64,000 nucleotides of DNA from Schaalia sp. HMT-172. GTDB taxonomy: Bacteria; Actinomycetota; Actinomycetes; Actinomycetales; Actinomycetaceae. Where the stretch lies: contig NZ_CP130058.1 in NCBI RefSeq assembly GCF_030644365.1, positions 372,001 to 436,000 of the forward strand. The letters are read 5' to 3'. Below the pieces are notes generated by a model. That model saw only the letters and a program-made list of their open reading frames with translations. It searched no databases and had not been told where the DNA came from. Below are positions 54,610 to 63,144 of the stretch, piece after piece (the first letter of the stretch is position 1; each line of letters begins with the position of its first letter). Made by a program: the position numbers and the translations under genes.

Positions 54610-55287
54610 TCAGGGCCTGTTGGCGAAGTACTCCAACAGGTGCGAGTCGCCGGAGACGATGATTTCGTCGTCCGCGTTGATGCGCGTCGAGGCGTTCGCG
54701 TATTCGAACCGCTGCTTGGGGCGGCGAATGGCCAGGACGTTGACGCCGTAGCGGCCGCGCAGGTCCAGTTCCTCCAGCGAGAAGCCGTGCACTTCTTTGG
54801 GTGGGCGAAGCTTCATGATGGAAAAACCGTCTTTTTCCATCTCGATGTAGTCGACCATGCGTCCGCCGACGAGGTGCGCGGTGCGTTTTCCCGCGTCCAG
54901 GTCGGGGTAGACGACGTGGTGGGCGCCGACGCGGCGCAGGATGCGCCCGTGCTGGGAGGAGGTTGCCTTGACCCAGATGGAGGAGATGCCCATGTCGACG
55001 AGGTTGGCGGTGATGAGCACGGCGGCCTCGAGGGAGGAGCCTACGCCGACGACGGCGCTGCGGAATTCGCGCGCGCCCAGCTGCTCGAGCGCGTCCTTGG
55101 AGGTGGCGTCAGCTTCGACCAGGGGGAAGCGACCCGCGAAGGCTTGCACGCGCGCGGGGTTCTTTTCGACGGCCAGGATCTCGTAGCCGAGCTGGTCCTG
55201 TGTGACCGCGACGGCGGACCCGAAGCGGCCCAGTCCGATGACGAGTGTGCCCGACTGGAGGTCTTTTGACTCACGTTCTTCTGTCAT
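54610..55287 (-). CDS. ktrA: K+ uptake regulatory subunit, KtrA/TrkA family
   Basis: Cytoplasmic RCK subunit gating a KtrB-type channel. The product has 225 residues: an N-terminal Rossmann RCK_N domain with GLGRFGSAVA and the acidic VEKNPARV segment, then an RCK_C domain that in some bacteria binds c-di-AMP. The start is ATG 55287. The partner ktrB lies 5.7 kb away in the same direction, with an ESX-type cassette between them. disA nearby could link it to c-di-AMP control, by analogy only. Confidence 0.93.
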   Translation of the reverse strand: MTEERESKDLQSGTLVIGLGRFGSAVAVTQDQLGYEILAVEKNPARVQAFAGRFPLVEADATSKDALEQLGAREFRSAVVGVGSSLEAAVLITANLVDMGISSIWVKATSSQHGRILRRVGAHHVVYPDLDAGKRTAHLVGGRMVDYIEMEKDGFSIMKLRPPKEVHGFSLEELDLRGRYGVNVLAIRRPKQRFEYANASTRINADDEIIVSGDSHLLEYFANRP

Positions 55288-55567
55288 GCCTCCATTGTTC
55301 CCTCCCGTGGTGCTGCGCGCGAACGGTGTGAGGGTGAGGCGTGGGCGTCTCACCTGTCGGCGTGGGCCCGGTGCGGTGGCGATAGATGCTGATGAATAAG
55401 AGGCTTGTTCGTGTCAGTGGGCGTCGGTATTGCGAAGCGCTGTGGGATATCTGAGGGGAAATGTGCCAAAAGGTTAGACTTTTGGTGGGTTGTGTGGTTA
55501 GACTGACGTTGCAAGTAGGGCGTTCCCGTTGTGGGGGCGTTCTCCCATCGATGATCTGGGAGGAAAT

Positions 55568-55876
55568 ATGACCGATCAGAAGGCTCTAGAGGGTGCGCTG
55601 CTTAAGGGCGCGCAGACTATTGAGGACGCACAGGGGCAGATTCAGTCTGAGCTGAGCTCGCTGCAGTCGAAGCTGGCTGGTATTGGCTCTGCGTGGCAGG
55701 GTGAGGCTGCGTCGGCGTTCCAGAAGGTGATGTCTCAGTGGGATGCTGAGGCTCGTAAGGTGACTGAGGCGCTCACGGAGCTGCATGCTGCGATGCGTTC
55801 GGCGGATGCGAAGTCGAAGGCGAACGAAGACGCGCAGGCCGCTGTGATGAACAAGTTCCAGTCGATGCTTGGCTGA
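55568..55876 (+). CDS. WXG100-family protein 1
   Basis: The product has 102 residues: two helices with the WXG turn in GSAWQGEAASAF, and a YxxxD-like tail is absent or altered. GGGAGGA precedes the ATG. It is probably exported by a type VII (ESX) system as a dimer with the next protein, 25 bases downstream. Codon use is less GC-rich than the housekeeping genes. Confidence 0.92.
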   Translation: MTDQKALEGALLKGAQTIEDAQGQIQSELSSLQSKLAGIGSAWQGEAASAFQKVMSQWDAEARKVTEALTELHAAMRSADAKSKANEDAQAAVMNKFQSMLG

Positions 55877-55901
55877 TTGAGAGTAGGGAAGGTTTTTTAT
55901 C

Positions 55902-56192
55902 ATGTCTGATATTCTGTACAACTACGGTCAGATTGAGCAGGCTGTTGCTGATATGGGTGCGGGTGTGAACTCGCTCAATGGCAAGCTTGAGGATATGGAT
56001 TCGCAGCTGCGTCAGCTGCAGTCGTCCTGGGATGGTCAGGCGAAGCAGGCGTATGAGGTGTCTAAGGCGAAGTGGACTGATGGCATGAACGGGATCGTGG
56101 AGATCCTGCAGAGTGTGTCGGCTGCTGTGTCTGAGGCTCGTCAGTCTGCTGAGGCCACGGATTCGCGTAACGCTGCTGCTTTTGGTGGCTGA
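55902..56192 (+). CDS. WXG100-family protein 2
   Basis: The product has 96 residues with the WXG turn in QSSWDGQAKQAY. It forms the expected EsxA/EsxB-like pair with protein 1. Its gene is followed by a terminator hairpin, so the two small proteins may be made in excess over the larger downstream protein. Confidence 0.92.
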   Translation: MSDILYNYGQIEQAVADMGAGVNSLNGKLEDMDSQLRQLQSSWDGQAKQAYEVSKAKWTDGMNGIVEILQSVSAAVSEARQSAEATDSRNAAAFGG

Positions 56193-56209
56193 GTGAGTGT
56201 GTGATCGCT

Positions 56210-56236
56210 GCGGGGAGGGGCGTGTCCCCTCCCCGC
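56210..56236 (+). terminator. terminator hairpin after the WXG100 pair
   Basis: GCGGGGAGGGG pairs with CCCCTCCCCGC around a five-base loop. Confidence 0.8.
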
Positions 56237-56280
56237 GGTGGTTGTCTGGTGGGAGCTGCACGCACCGCGTGCGGTTCCCA

Positions 56281-56296
56281 CGCTCGTATACGAGCG
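56281..56296. promoter_or_regulatory. 16-bp perfect palindrome, possible operator
   Basis: CGCTCGTATACGAGCG is a perfect palindrome, 27 bp before the start of the RGG-repeat gene. The position suits a dimeric repressor, but no regulator is known. Confidence 0.4.
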
Positions 56297-56322
56297 TTAT
56301 TGACTGTATGTGAGGTTGTATC

Positions 56323-58203
56323 GTGTTATCAACGGACAATTACGATCGCGTTAAAGAACTTCTTCAGCTGAGTGTGAAGCCCGAAGGCTCGCAGGATACC
56401 GAGGAAAGAACGATGTCCTCGGATGTTCACACCTCTGTGGATGAAGCTAAGGGGACGTCTGAGGAGTTTCAACGAGACAAGAGTGTCGGCCAGTCGCAGA
56501 CCAAGGAAGGTGCCGACGGGTGGATGGCTAGCTTCGGTGTGGAGTCGAAGCGACACTTGGAAACGATTAGGAGCTCGAAAGCGCACCACGAGACGCTGCG
56601 TATCAAGATGGCCGATCTCGTTCAGCAGGGCGCTTCCCTGAGCCCAACGTTGATTGAGCCCCTGCTCGAAAGCCTGCGCCATTCCAGTGAGCTTGTGACG
56701 ATTCCGGTCGACATGAGAGGAATGTTCGGCGGCGCAGTCGAGGCGACGGGGCGGGCCTACATCTCAGCTCTTGAGAAGGTTAAGAATGAGGAACGAGAAC
56801 AGGCAGCGAAGGCGATCCTAGACCAGCTCAATTCCGTTGGTAATGAGCACGCGTCTAACATTCAGACGTCCATTCCTGACCCGCCTGTGCCAAATCCCGA
56901 TGATGACGATAAGCCCGGGCCGGTTCCGCCGGTTCCGCCTAAGCCCAGGCGGCCCGTGGATCCCACTCCGCGCCCGGGTGGGGGTGGCGCTGGCAACGTT
57001 GTGACTGGCGGAGTGTCGGGTCTGACCGGTGGCGGTTCTGGCCTGAGTGGGTGGGTGCGTCCCTCGGGTGACGAGCTGGGTAGTATCTCCAATCCGATTA
57101 CGGATCCGGATGATCTGTCACACATCGATCTGGCCAGGACTCCGATTAATGCGCGCATGACGCCCAACGGGCCGGTTGGCGGCCATATGCCGGCCGATGT
57201 GCTCAATATTGATGACCCCGCTTGGCGTGCTGTGCCGCCGTCGAGCGGCGGGGCGGCTCGTATCGTGGGCGGTACGCTCGTCGCCGGGTCGGCTGCGGGT
57301 GCGGCCGGTGGCTTCCTCGGTCGTGGTGGCGGTTACGGCGGCATTGCCGGAATGACGCCTGGTGCTGCGCTGCGTCCGTCCGCTCCCGCCGGTGGTGTGC
57401 TGCGTTCCCCGTCGTTGTCCGGCGGCGGCGCTGGTGCCGTGGGTCGCGGCGGCGTTGGTGCCGTGGGTCGCGGCGGCGTGGTGGGTACCGGCGGTCAGTC
57501 CGGTGCTCGTAGCGCTGGCGTGGCAGGTCGTGGCGGTGCTGGTGTCGCCGGTCGCGGTGGTGCTGGTGTCGCCGGTCGCGGTGGTGCTGGTGTCGCCGGT
57601 CGCGGCGGTGCTGCTGGCCGCGGTGGTGTCTCCGGTGTCCTTGGCCGCGAGGGCGGCGCGGGCTCTGCTCGTGGCGGTGCTGGTGCTGCTGGCCGTGGCG
57701 GTGCTGGTGCTGCTGGCCGCGGTGGTGTCTCCGGTGCCCTTGGTCGCGAGGGCGGCGCGGGTTCTGCTCGTGGCGGTGCTGGTGTCGCTGGCCGCGGTGG
57801 TGCTGGTGTCGCTGGTCGCGGCGGTGCTGCTGGCCGCGGTGGTGCTGGTGTTGCCGGTCGCGGTGGTGCTGGCACTGCTGGTCGCGGTGGCGTCTCCGGT
57901 GTCGTTGGTCGCGAGGCCGGTGCGGGTTCTGGCCGTGGCGGCGCTGGTGTCGCTGGCCGCGGCGGTGCTGGTGCCGGTGGTCGTGGCGGTGCTGCCGGTC
58001 GCGGTGGTGCTGGTGGTCGTGGCGTGCTGGGCGGGGGTTCTTCTGCCGGTCGTGGCGAGAAGAAGAAGGAGACGCAGCGTCGCAATTACGATGTGGTACG
58101 CATTGACGGCATCGAGGAGCAGTCGACGGGCCTGGTCGGTGGTGCTGCTGGCAGCGCCGATCAGCTCAAGCCTCTCTCACGTGATTCGGGCGAGGACTGG
58201 TGA
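56323..58203 (+). CDS. putative ESX substrate with Arg-Gly-Gly repeat tail
   Basis: The product has 626 residues from GTG 56323 (TGAGG upstream). Residues 1-180 are helical and charged. A Pro/Asp-rich linker follows (DPPVPNPDDDDKPGPVPP), then a middle with a short glycine-rich hydrophobic stretch (VAGSAAGAAGGFLGRG). Residues about 367-570 are dense repeats built on RGGAGVAG or RGGVSG. The C-terminal 50 residues are charged and not repetitive. It follows the WXG100 pair in the same direction, as PPE-like and other ESX substrates do. No toxin domain was seen. Confidence 0.7.
   Translation: MLSTDNYDRVKELLQLSVKPEGSQDTEERTMSSDVHTSVDEAKGTSEEFQRDKSVGQSQTKEGADGWMASFGVESKRHLETIRSSKAHHETLRIKMADLVQQGASLSPTLIEPLLESLRHSSELVTIPVDMRGMFGGAVEATGRAYISALEKVKNEEREQAAKAILDQLNSVGNEHASNIQTSIPDPPVPNPDDDDKPGPVPPVPPKPRRPVDPTPRPGGGGAGNVVTGGVSGLTGGGSGLSGWVRPSGDELGSISNPITDPDDLSHIDLARTPINARMTPNGPVGGHMPADVLNIDDPAWRAVPPSSGGAARIVGGTLVAGSAAGAAGGFLGRGGGYGGIAGMTPGAALRPSAPAGGVLRSPSLSGGGAGAVGRGGVGAVGRGGVVGTGGQSGARSAGVAGRGGAGVAGRGGAGVAGRGGAGVAGRGGAAGRGGVSGVLGREGGAGSARGGAGAAGRGGAGAAGRGGVSGALGREGGAGSARGGAGVAGRGGAGVAGRGGAAGRGGAGVAGRGGAGTAGRGGVSGVVGREAGAGSGRGGAGVAGRGGAGAGGRGGAAGRGGAGGRGVLGGGSSAGRGEKKKETQRRNYDVVRIDGIEEQSTGLVGGAAGSADQLKPLSRDSGEDW
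57427..58035 (+). repeat. G/C-rich short tandem repeats in the RGG-repeat gene
   Basis: Units of 24-27 bp (GGTCGCGGCGGTGCTGGTGT type) repeat over 600 bp, with larger super-repeats containing REGGAGSARGGAG. All changes stay in frame. Expansion and contraction by slippage are likely. Confidence 0.88.
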
Positions 58204-58230
58204 GCCTGTCGTCGCCTGAGAATCCACAGT

Positions 58231-58260
58231 GAGGGCCGCACCCGGTTGGGTGCGGCCCTC
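58231..58260. terminator. terminator hairpin between convergent genes
   Basis: GAGGGCCGCACCC pairs perfectly with GGGTGCGGCCCTC around a four-base loop. Confidence 0.85.
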
Positions 58261-58397
58261 GGTGTTTGCGTGTGCGCGCGGATGTGATATCGGCGTGTTT
58301 GCGCGCAACGAGCGTCGAAGACGCATCGCGGTGGTGAGATGGGTCCTGCTGCCTCCTCGGGCGTGTACAGCGACGTGAGGAAGCGTCCCTGTGTTGG

Positions 58398-59339
58398 TTA
58401 GTGTCTGCGGCGCAGGGCCACCACCAGGGCCCCGGCGCCCACCAGGAGGAGGGCGGCGATGGCGGCGCCGATGCCGATGAGTAGGCCCGTGGAGTCGCTC
58501 TGCCCGTCAGTGGAGTCCCCTGCGGTCGAGGAGCCTGCGGCTGGTGGGGTCGTGGGTTCTGGAGTGGGCAGGGTGAAGGGGTTGACTGGTGCGACCAGGT
58601 CCGTGAACGCCCCCACCGTGCCCTCCTTGTACGTGGTGAAGAATTCGTCGGCGTCGCCTTCGAGGAGCGGCTCATCCGTGATGGGAATGACGGTCCCCTG
58701 CCTGGATTGCCAGACACAGCCGTTACTGTGTGCGTTGGCCACGAGCGGCTCGTCAATGACTGAGTAGCTCGTCTCAAAATTGCACTGACCGTTAACCATA
58801 GAAGGCGCATAATAGCTAAGCTCCGTGATGGTCCCCTTTTCGAAGCTGTCGGCCATCTGCTGGAAGTATTCCATGGGGGCGCGCAGCTGGAGGTGACCGG
58901 ACTCGTCCATGGAATAGAAGGCGTGACGCGCCTCCCGATAATACGTCGCTTCTAGGTCACAGCTAACTGGGGAGAGGGAAGCTTTCGACTTGAAATCGGG
59001 GTGAGAACCCGACCAGAACGTGTCGGCGATAGCCTGGCAATCCTCCACCTGAAAATCATTATCCAGCCCCCAGGGGGACAGCCTAATCGTCACCTCAACG
59101 GTGTCGAGCGTGTCGGTGCCCGACCCGTCCAGCCCGTACCGGATGCTGATGTTCATCTTGATTTCGTTGCCGGGCATGAGGGTGCCCGGCTCGGGCGCGG
59201 TCGGCGTCGCGCTGGCGATCCGCACCGGCGTATCATCTGCCCGCGCGGGGACACTCCCCACGCACAGGCACGCCACCGCCACCAGGGCGCACGCCGCCCA
59301 CCGGGCCACCCGGCCTCGGGTTGTTGTCTGCGTTGTCAT
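58398..59339 (-). CDS. type I membrane protein, duplicate 1
   Basis: The product has 313 residues: a signal peptide ending near ARA-DD, an exported domain of about 200 residues with four cysteines (DCQAI, VSCDL, GQCNF, NGCVW), a Thr/Pro/Ser-rich stalk, then a transmembrane helix and RRRH tail. No sortase motif. It is a close paralogue of the next gene upstream on the minus strand. Probably a surface or ESX-associated protein; function unknown. Confidence 0.78.
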   Translation of the reverse strand: MTTQTTTRGRVARWAACALVAVACLCVGSVPARADDTPVRIASATPTAPEPGTLMPGNEIKMNISIRYGLDGSGTDTLDTVEVTIRLSPWGLDNDFQVEDCQAIADTFWSGSHPDFKSKASLSPVSCDLEATYYREARHAFYSMDESGHLQLRAPMEYFQQMADSFEKGTITELSYYAPSMVNGQCNFETSYSVIDEPLVANAHSNGCVWQSRQGTVIPITDEPLLEGDADEFFTTYKEGTVGAFTDLVAPVNPFTLPTPEPTTPPAAGSSTAGDSTDGQSDSTGLLIGIGAAIAALLLVGAGALVVALRRRH

Positions 59340-59398
59340 GGGGTGCCTCTCGGTTCGCGTACTTGATCGCCGGCGGTGGCGTGGTGTTCGGCGTGTGG

Positions 59399-60340
59399 CT
59401 AGTGTCTGCGGCGCAGGGCCACCACCAGGGCGGCGGTGCCGACCAGGAGGAGGGTGGCGATGGCGGCGCCGATACCGATGAGCAGGCCCGTCGAGGAGGA
59501 CCTGCCCGGCTCGGACCGGTCTCCCGACGCGGCGGCCGAGGCGCCGGTGGAAGGGTCGGTCGTGGGTTCTGGAGTGGGCAGGGTGAAGGGGTTGACTGGT
59601 GCGACCAGGTCCGTGAACGCCCCCACCGTGCCTTGCTTATACGTGGTGAAGGATTCGTCGGCGTCGCCTTCGAGGAGCGGCTCATCCGTGATGGGAATGA
59701 CGGTCCCCTGGTCGCTTTGCCAGACACAGCCGTTACTGTGCGAGTTGCCCACGAGCGGCTCGTCAATGACTGAGTAGCTCGTCTCAAAATTGCAGTGACC
59801 GTTAACCATCGAAGGCGCATAATAGCTAAGCTCCGTGATGGTCCCCTTTTCGAAGCTGTCGGCCATCTGCTGGAAGTATTCCATCGGGGCGCGCAGCTGG
59901 AGATGACCGGACTCATCCATGGAATAGAAGGCGTGACGCGCCTCCCGATAATACGTCGCTTCTAGGCTGCAGCTAATTGGGGAGAAGGAAGCTTTCGACT
60001 TGAAATCGGGGTGAGAACCCGACCAGAACGTGTCAGCGATAGCCTGACAATCCTCCACCTGAAAATGCTGACCTAGTTCTCCGAGGGACAGCATGATCCT
60101 CACCTCAACGGTGTCGAGCATGTCGGTGCCGGACCCGTCCAGCCCGTACCGGATGCTAATGCTCATCCAGATTTCGTTGCCGGGCATGAGGGTGCCCGGC
60201 TCGGGCGCGGTCGGCGTCGCGCTGGCGATCCGCACCGGCGTATCATCCGCCCGCGCGGGGGCGCCCCCCACGCACAGGCACGCCACCGCCACCAGTGCGC
60301 ACGCCACCCACGCGCCCAGGCGCCTCGTCACCACTGCCAT
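59399..60340 (-). CDS. type I membrane protein, duplicate 2
   Basis: The product has 313 residues from ATG 60340, chosen because GGGAGGA lies five bases upstream. Same plan as duplicate 1: signal peptide, Cys-bearing exported domain, stalk, transmembrane helix, RRRH. Differences cluster in the middle of the domain and in the stalk; long DNA stretches are otherwise nearly identical. Confidence 0.78.
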   Translation of the reverse strand: MAVVTRRLGAWVACALVAVACLCVGGAPARADDTPVRIASATPTAPEPGTLMPGNEIWMSISIRYGLDGSGTDMLDTVEVRIMLSLGELGQHFQVEDCQAIADTFWSGSHPDFKSKASFSPISCSLEATYYREARHAFYSMDESGHLQLRAPMEYFQQMADSFEKGTITELSYYAPSMVNGHCNFETSYSVIDEPLVGNSHSNGCVWQSDQGTVIPITDEPLLEGDADESFTTYKQGTVGAFTDLVAPVNPFTLPTPEPTTDPSTGASAAASGDRSEPGRSSSTGLLIGIGAAIATLLLVGTAALVVALRRRH

Positions 60341-60383
60341 TACTGTCCTCCCGTTCATGGAATGATTGACCGGCCCCGGGGTC

Positions 60384-60806
60384 CTAGTAGAACAGGTCCG
60401 GGGGGATGGGCAGGGCCCCAAATTCCGAATCCAACAGGCGCCGCTTCTCCTCCGATATGTACATCGACGGGATCCCGGCCACCTCCTGGTTCAGTTTCGT
60501 GGCCGCGTTCTCATCCCCCGCCTCAAGATTACTCAACGCCTTTTTGACAGCTTTCGCGAACTTGTCGACGTTTTCGATCATTCCTTCCAGGGCGGTCTTC
60601 TCCTGCTGCCAGTAGCTGGCGTAGACCCTCTGGAACGCGACCGGACCCTCCTCCCTGCCCCACTTCGCCTCCGTCTGCCTCCGACTGAGCTCGTCACAGA
60701 GATCGGCCGCCTTCTTGAGTTTGTTGATGACGCACTCATCGCCCTCGGTCAGCTCCCTAATCCAGCGCTGCCACTTCTCTTTACTCACCTCAAGGTCTTC
60801 AGCCAC
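60384..60806 (-). CDS. helical coiled-coil protein of the ESX-type cassette
   Basis: The product has 140 residues from GTG 60806 (GAGGGAG upstream). It is largely helical and charged (KKAADLCDELSRRQTEAK; EGMIENVDKFAKAVKKALS) with no signal peptide, resembling EspC/WXG-like partner proteins in size and helix content. It leads a three-gene unit with the two type I membrane proteins (gaps of 43 and 59 bases). The role is inferred. Confidence 0.65.
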   Translation of the reverse strand: MAEDLEVSKEKWQRWIRELTEGDECVINKLKKAADLCDELSRRQTEAKWGREEGPVAFQRVYASYWQQEKTALEGMIENVDKFAKAVKKALSNLEAGDENAATKLNQEVAGIPSMYISEEKRRLLDSEFGALPIPPDLFY

Positions 60807-60975
60807 GATGCTCTCCCTCGTCCACGAATACAGTAGGAACACGACAAGCCTACCAGACGGCAAAAGGGCGGCGCATCAACCTCAGAAAAGACGGGGAACG
60901 ACGCACTCGTCGCCGCTCTCGCGCGCCCCGCGCGCGCCGCGCGCGAGGGGAGGCGCCCGGACTGGGCGGCGGCAT

Positions 60976-62538
60976 TTAGCCGATGATCGGCTGCTCCTCG
61001 GGCATGCGAATGACGCGGGAACGCTCGCGCAGGGCCAGGGCGGCGGCCACCGTCATCGAGCCCGTGCGCCCGGCGAACATGAGGGCGATGAGCACGTACT
61101 TCGCTCCCACGGGCAGAGTGGGTGTGACGCCCGTGGACAGGCCCACCGTGGCGAACGCGGACACAGTCTCGAACAGAATGACGTCCAGCGAATGATCTGT
61201 CATCGACAGCAGGAGGACGACGGAGATCGCGACCATGGCCAGACCCAGGAGGGAGACGGCGACCGCCAGGCGCACGGTCGAGGTGGGGATACGCCGGCCG
61301 AAGGTCTCGATGTCGCGGTCGCCTCGGGCCTCGGCGATGACGGCCAGGACCAGCACCGCGAAGGTCGTCACCTTCACGCCACCCGCCGTGGATGCAGAGC
61401 CGCCGCCGATCATCATGAGGATGTCCTGCACGAAGTGGGTCTGCGACTGCATCGCCCCCACGTCCAAGGCAGACAGGCCCGAGGACCGCGAATTCACGCC
61501 CGCCAGCATGGCGTTGAGGATCTTCGACGGGGTGTCAATGGAACCCAGCGTCGCCGGGTTATGCCACTCGGTGAGCGCCAGGGCGAGGGCGCCGACGAAC
61601 GCCAAGATCAGGTAGGTGGCCAGCGTCAGCTTCGTGTGCAGGCGCCAGCGGCGCGGGCTGCGCAGATTCTTCGCGACGTCCATGATGACGGGGAAGCCGA
61701 TCGCGCCCACGGTCGTACCCAAGATGATGGGGATCAGCATCCACCAGTCCGTGACGTGCGGGGCGAGACCCTCGGGCAAGATCACGAAGCCAGCGTTGTT
61801 GAACACGGAGATAGCCATGAAAACGGCGTCCCATACCGCGCCCGCGGGATCGATGCCCATCGCGAGGAAGCGGGGCAGGAACATCATGGCCAGGAGTGCC
61901 TGCATCGTCAGGGAGGTCGCGATGACGGCCTTGAGGAGGGTGGAGATCTGCCCCATGGCGCCGGTCCCGGTTTCCTGCGTGGCGAGCATGCGCTGGGTCA
62001 GGCCCAGGTGGCGGGACACGGCGAAGGCGAGGATCGAGGCGAGCGTCATGACGCCCAGGCCGCCGACGACGATGCCCGCCGCGATGACGGCCTGCCCGAA
62101 AGGCGACCAGTAGGTGGCAGTATCGACGGTGGTGAGACCTGTCACGCAAACGGCGGAGACGGCCGTGAAGAGCACGTCGACGAAAGGCGCGGACGTGTCG
62201 GTTGCGGACGCGATGGGCAGCATGAGCAGGAGGGTGATGACCCCGATGATGAGCGCGAAGGTACTCAGAGCCAGGCGCGCCGGCGAATAACGGGCCTGGC
62301 GCGACAGCCACGCGCGCACGCGCTGGGCGCGCGAGCTGGGGACCTGGGGGTGAGGCCCGCTCGGACCACCCGGGACCTGCCGCACGATGGGGGAGGGCTG
62401 AGGGGTCAGGGCCTCCGCTGAAATCGCGTGGGACGAGGCCGTGGCGCGCCCGCGGATCAAAGACCTCGTCGCGCCGGACTCAGTGCGCAGGCGAGGCTTT
62501 CCTGCTCGCGGCGTGCGCCCCTTGCGTGCCCGTCCCAT
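60976..62538 (-). CDS. ktrB: K+ uptake channel subunit, KtrB/TrkH family
   Basis: Membrane channel for K+ (often with Na+). The product has 520 residues: a basic cytoplasmic head of about 80 residues, then four M1-P-M2 repeats. Selectivity-filter regions are visible, such as VSAVCVTGLTTVDT (first) and SVFNNAGFVILPEG (second), and later SASTAGGVKV and VSAFATVGLSTGVT. AAGGAG lies before the ATG. Its gating partner ktrA is at 54610. Confidence 0.94.
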   Translation of the reverse strand: MGRARKGRTPRAGKPRLRTESGATRSLIRGRATASSHAISAEALTPQPSPIVRQVPGGPSGPHPQVPSSRAQRVRAWLSRQARYSPARLALSTFALIIGVITLLLMLPIASATDTSAPFVDVLFTAVSAVCVTGLTTVDTATYWSPFGQAVIAAGIVVGGLGVMTLASILAFAVSRHLGLTQRMLATQETGTGAMGQISTLLKAVIATSLTMQALLAMMFLPRFLAMGIDPAGAVWDAVFMAISVFNNAGFVILPEGLAPHVTDWWMLIPIILGTTVGAIGFPVIMDVAKNLRSPRRWRLHTKLTLATYLILAFVGALALALTEWHNPATLGSIDTPSKILNAMLAGVNSRSSGLSALDVGAMQSQTHFVQDILMMIGGGSASTAGGVKVTTFAVLVLAVIAEARGDRDIETFGRRIPTSTVRLAVAVSLLGLAMVAISVVLLLSMTDHSLDVILFETVSAFATVGLSTGVTPTLPVGAKYVLIALMFAGRTGSMTVAAALALRERSRVIRMPEEQPIIG

Positions 62539-62678
62539 CGATGCTCCTTAACGACTCTGCAACAAAACTGGATAAAGTTGCAGTTTCCATGCGGTTGGGC
62601 AGTAGTATATTTCGTGAGGCTACGTAAGCGGTGAACGAACGGGTTTAGCGCGCCTCGCGAGCATACTGGGAGTCATTA

Positions 62679-62897
62679 ATGGAACAGCAGTCGGCGCCGC
62701 GCTTTATGACTGTCACGGAAGTGGCGGACATCATGCGCGTCTCTAAGATGACTGTGTACCGGTTGATTCACAGTGGCGAAATGCCCGCGATCCGCGTCGG
62801 AAAGAGCTTCCGAGTCCCCGAGGCCGCGGTCGCCCAGATGATCCAGGCCGGTATGGCGGATCACTCCGGTGGCCAGGCTCGCGTCATTGGCGGGTAG
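62679..62897 (+). CDS. bldC: BldC-like MerR/excisionase-type regulator
   Basis: DNA-binding protein of 72 residues with one winged helix-turn-helix: TVTEVADIMRVSKMTVYRLIHSGEMPAIRVGKSFRVPE matches the BldC family almost throughout. BldC proteins bind direct repeats cooperatively and control development in Streptomyces; in non-sporulating relatives the targets are unknown. GGGAG precedes the ATG. Its neighbour is bS22, as in mycobacteria (Rv0500A/Rv0500B). Confidence 0.9.
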   Translation: MEQQSAPRFMTVTEVADIMRVSKMTVYRLIHSGEMPAIRVGKSFRVPEAAVAQMIQAGMADHSGGQARVIGG

Positions 62898-62981
62898 TAT
62901 AGGCACGATGTGCCCGCTCCGGGCACCCATCATCAACCAGCGGTAGTACCTCTGCCGCCCACACTACGAGGGAGGAACCCC

Positions 62982-63080
62982 ATGGGCTCCGTCATCAAGA
63001 AGCGCCGTAAGCGCATGGCGAAGAAGAAGCACCGCAAGCTCCTGCGTAAGACGCGTCACCAGCGTCGCAACAAGAAGTGA
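62982..63080 (+). CDS. small ribosomal protein bS22 (AURKAIP1/COX24 family)
   Basis: The product has 32 residues, very basic, with the invariant GSVIKKRRKRMAKKKHRK and a C-terminal RKTRHQRRNKK. GGGAGGAAC precedes the ATG. This short actinobacterial 30S protein sits next to the bldC-like gene, in conserved order, and is followed by a terminator hairpin. Confidence 0.95.
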   Translation: MGSVIKKRRKRMAKKKHRKLLRKTRHQRRNKK

Positions 63081-63087
63081 GCGAGTG

Positions 63088-63113
63088 GAGGCCCGGCCAT
63101 CTGGTCGGGCCTC
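63088..63113 (+). terminator. terminator hairpin after bS22
   Basis: GAGGCCCGGCC pairs with GGTCGGGCCTC (one wobble) around a four-base loop. Confidence 0.8.
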
Positions 63114-63130
63114 TCGTGTGCCCAGGCCCC

Positions 63131-63136
63131 TATACT
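63131..63136 (+). promoter_or_regulatory. -10 box for the histidine phosphatase gene
   Basis: TATACT lies eight bases before the ATG at 63145, with no ribosome binding site; the transcript may be leaderless or nearly so. Confidence 0.5.
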
Positions 63137-63144
63137 TGTGGCTT

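Noticed and set aside
57362-58219. 285-codon alternative frame in the RGG-repeat region
   Set aside because: An open frame is expected because the repeat unit is a multiple of three with no stop in any frame; the hydrophobic Val/Ala/Leu translation is a by-product. It could be revisited if peptides are found.
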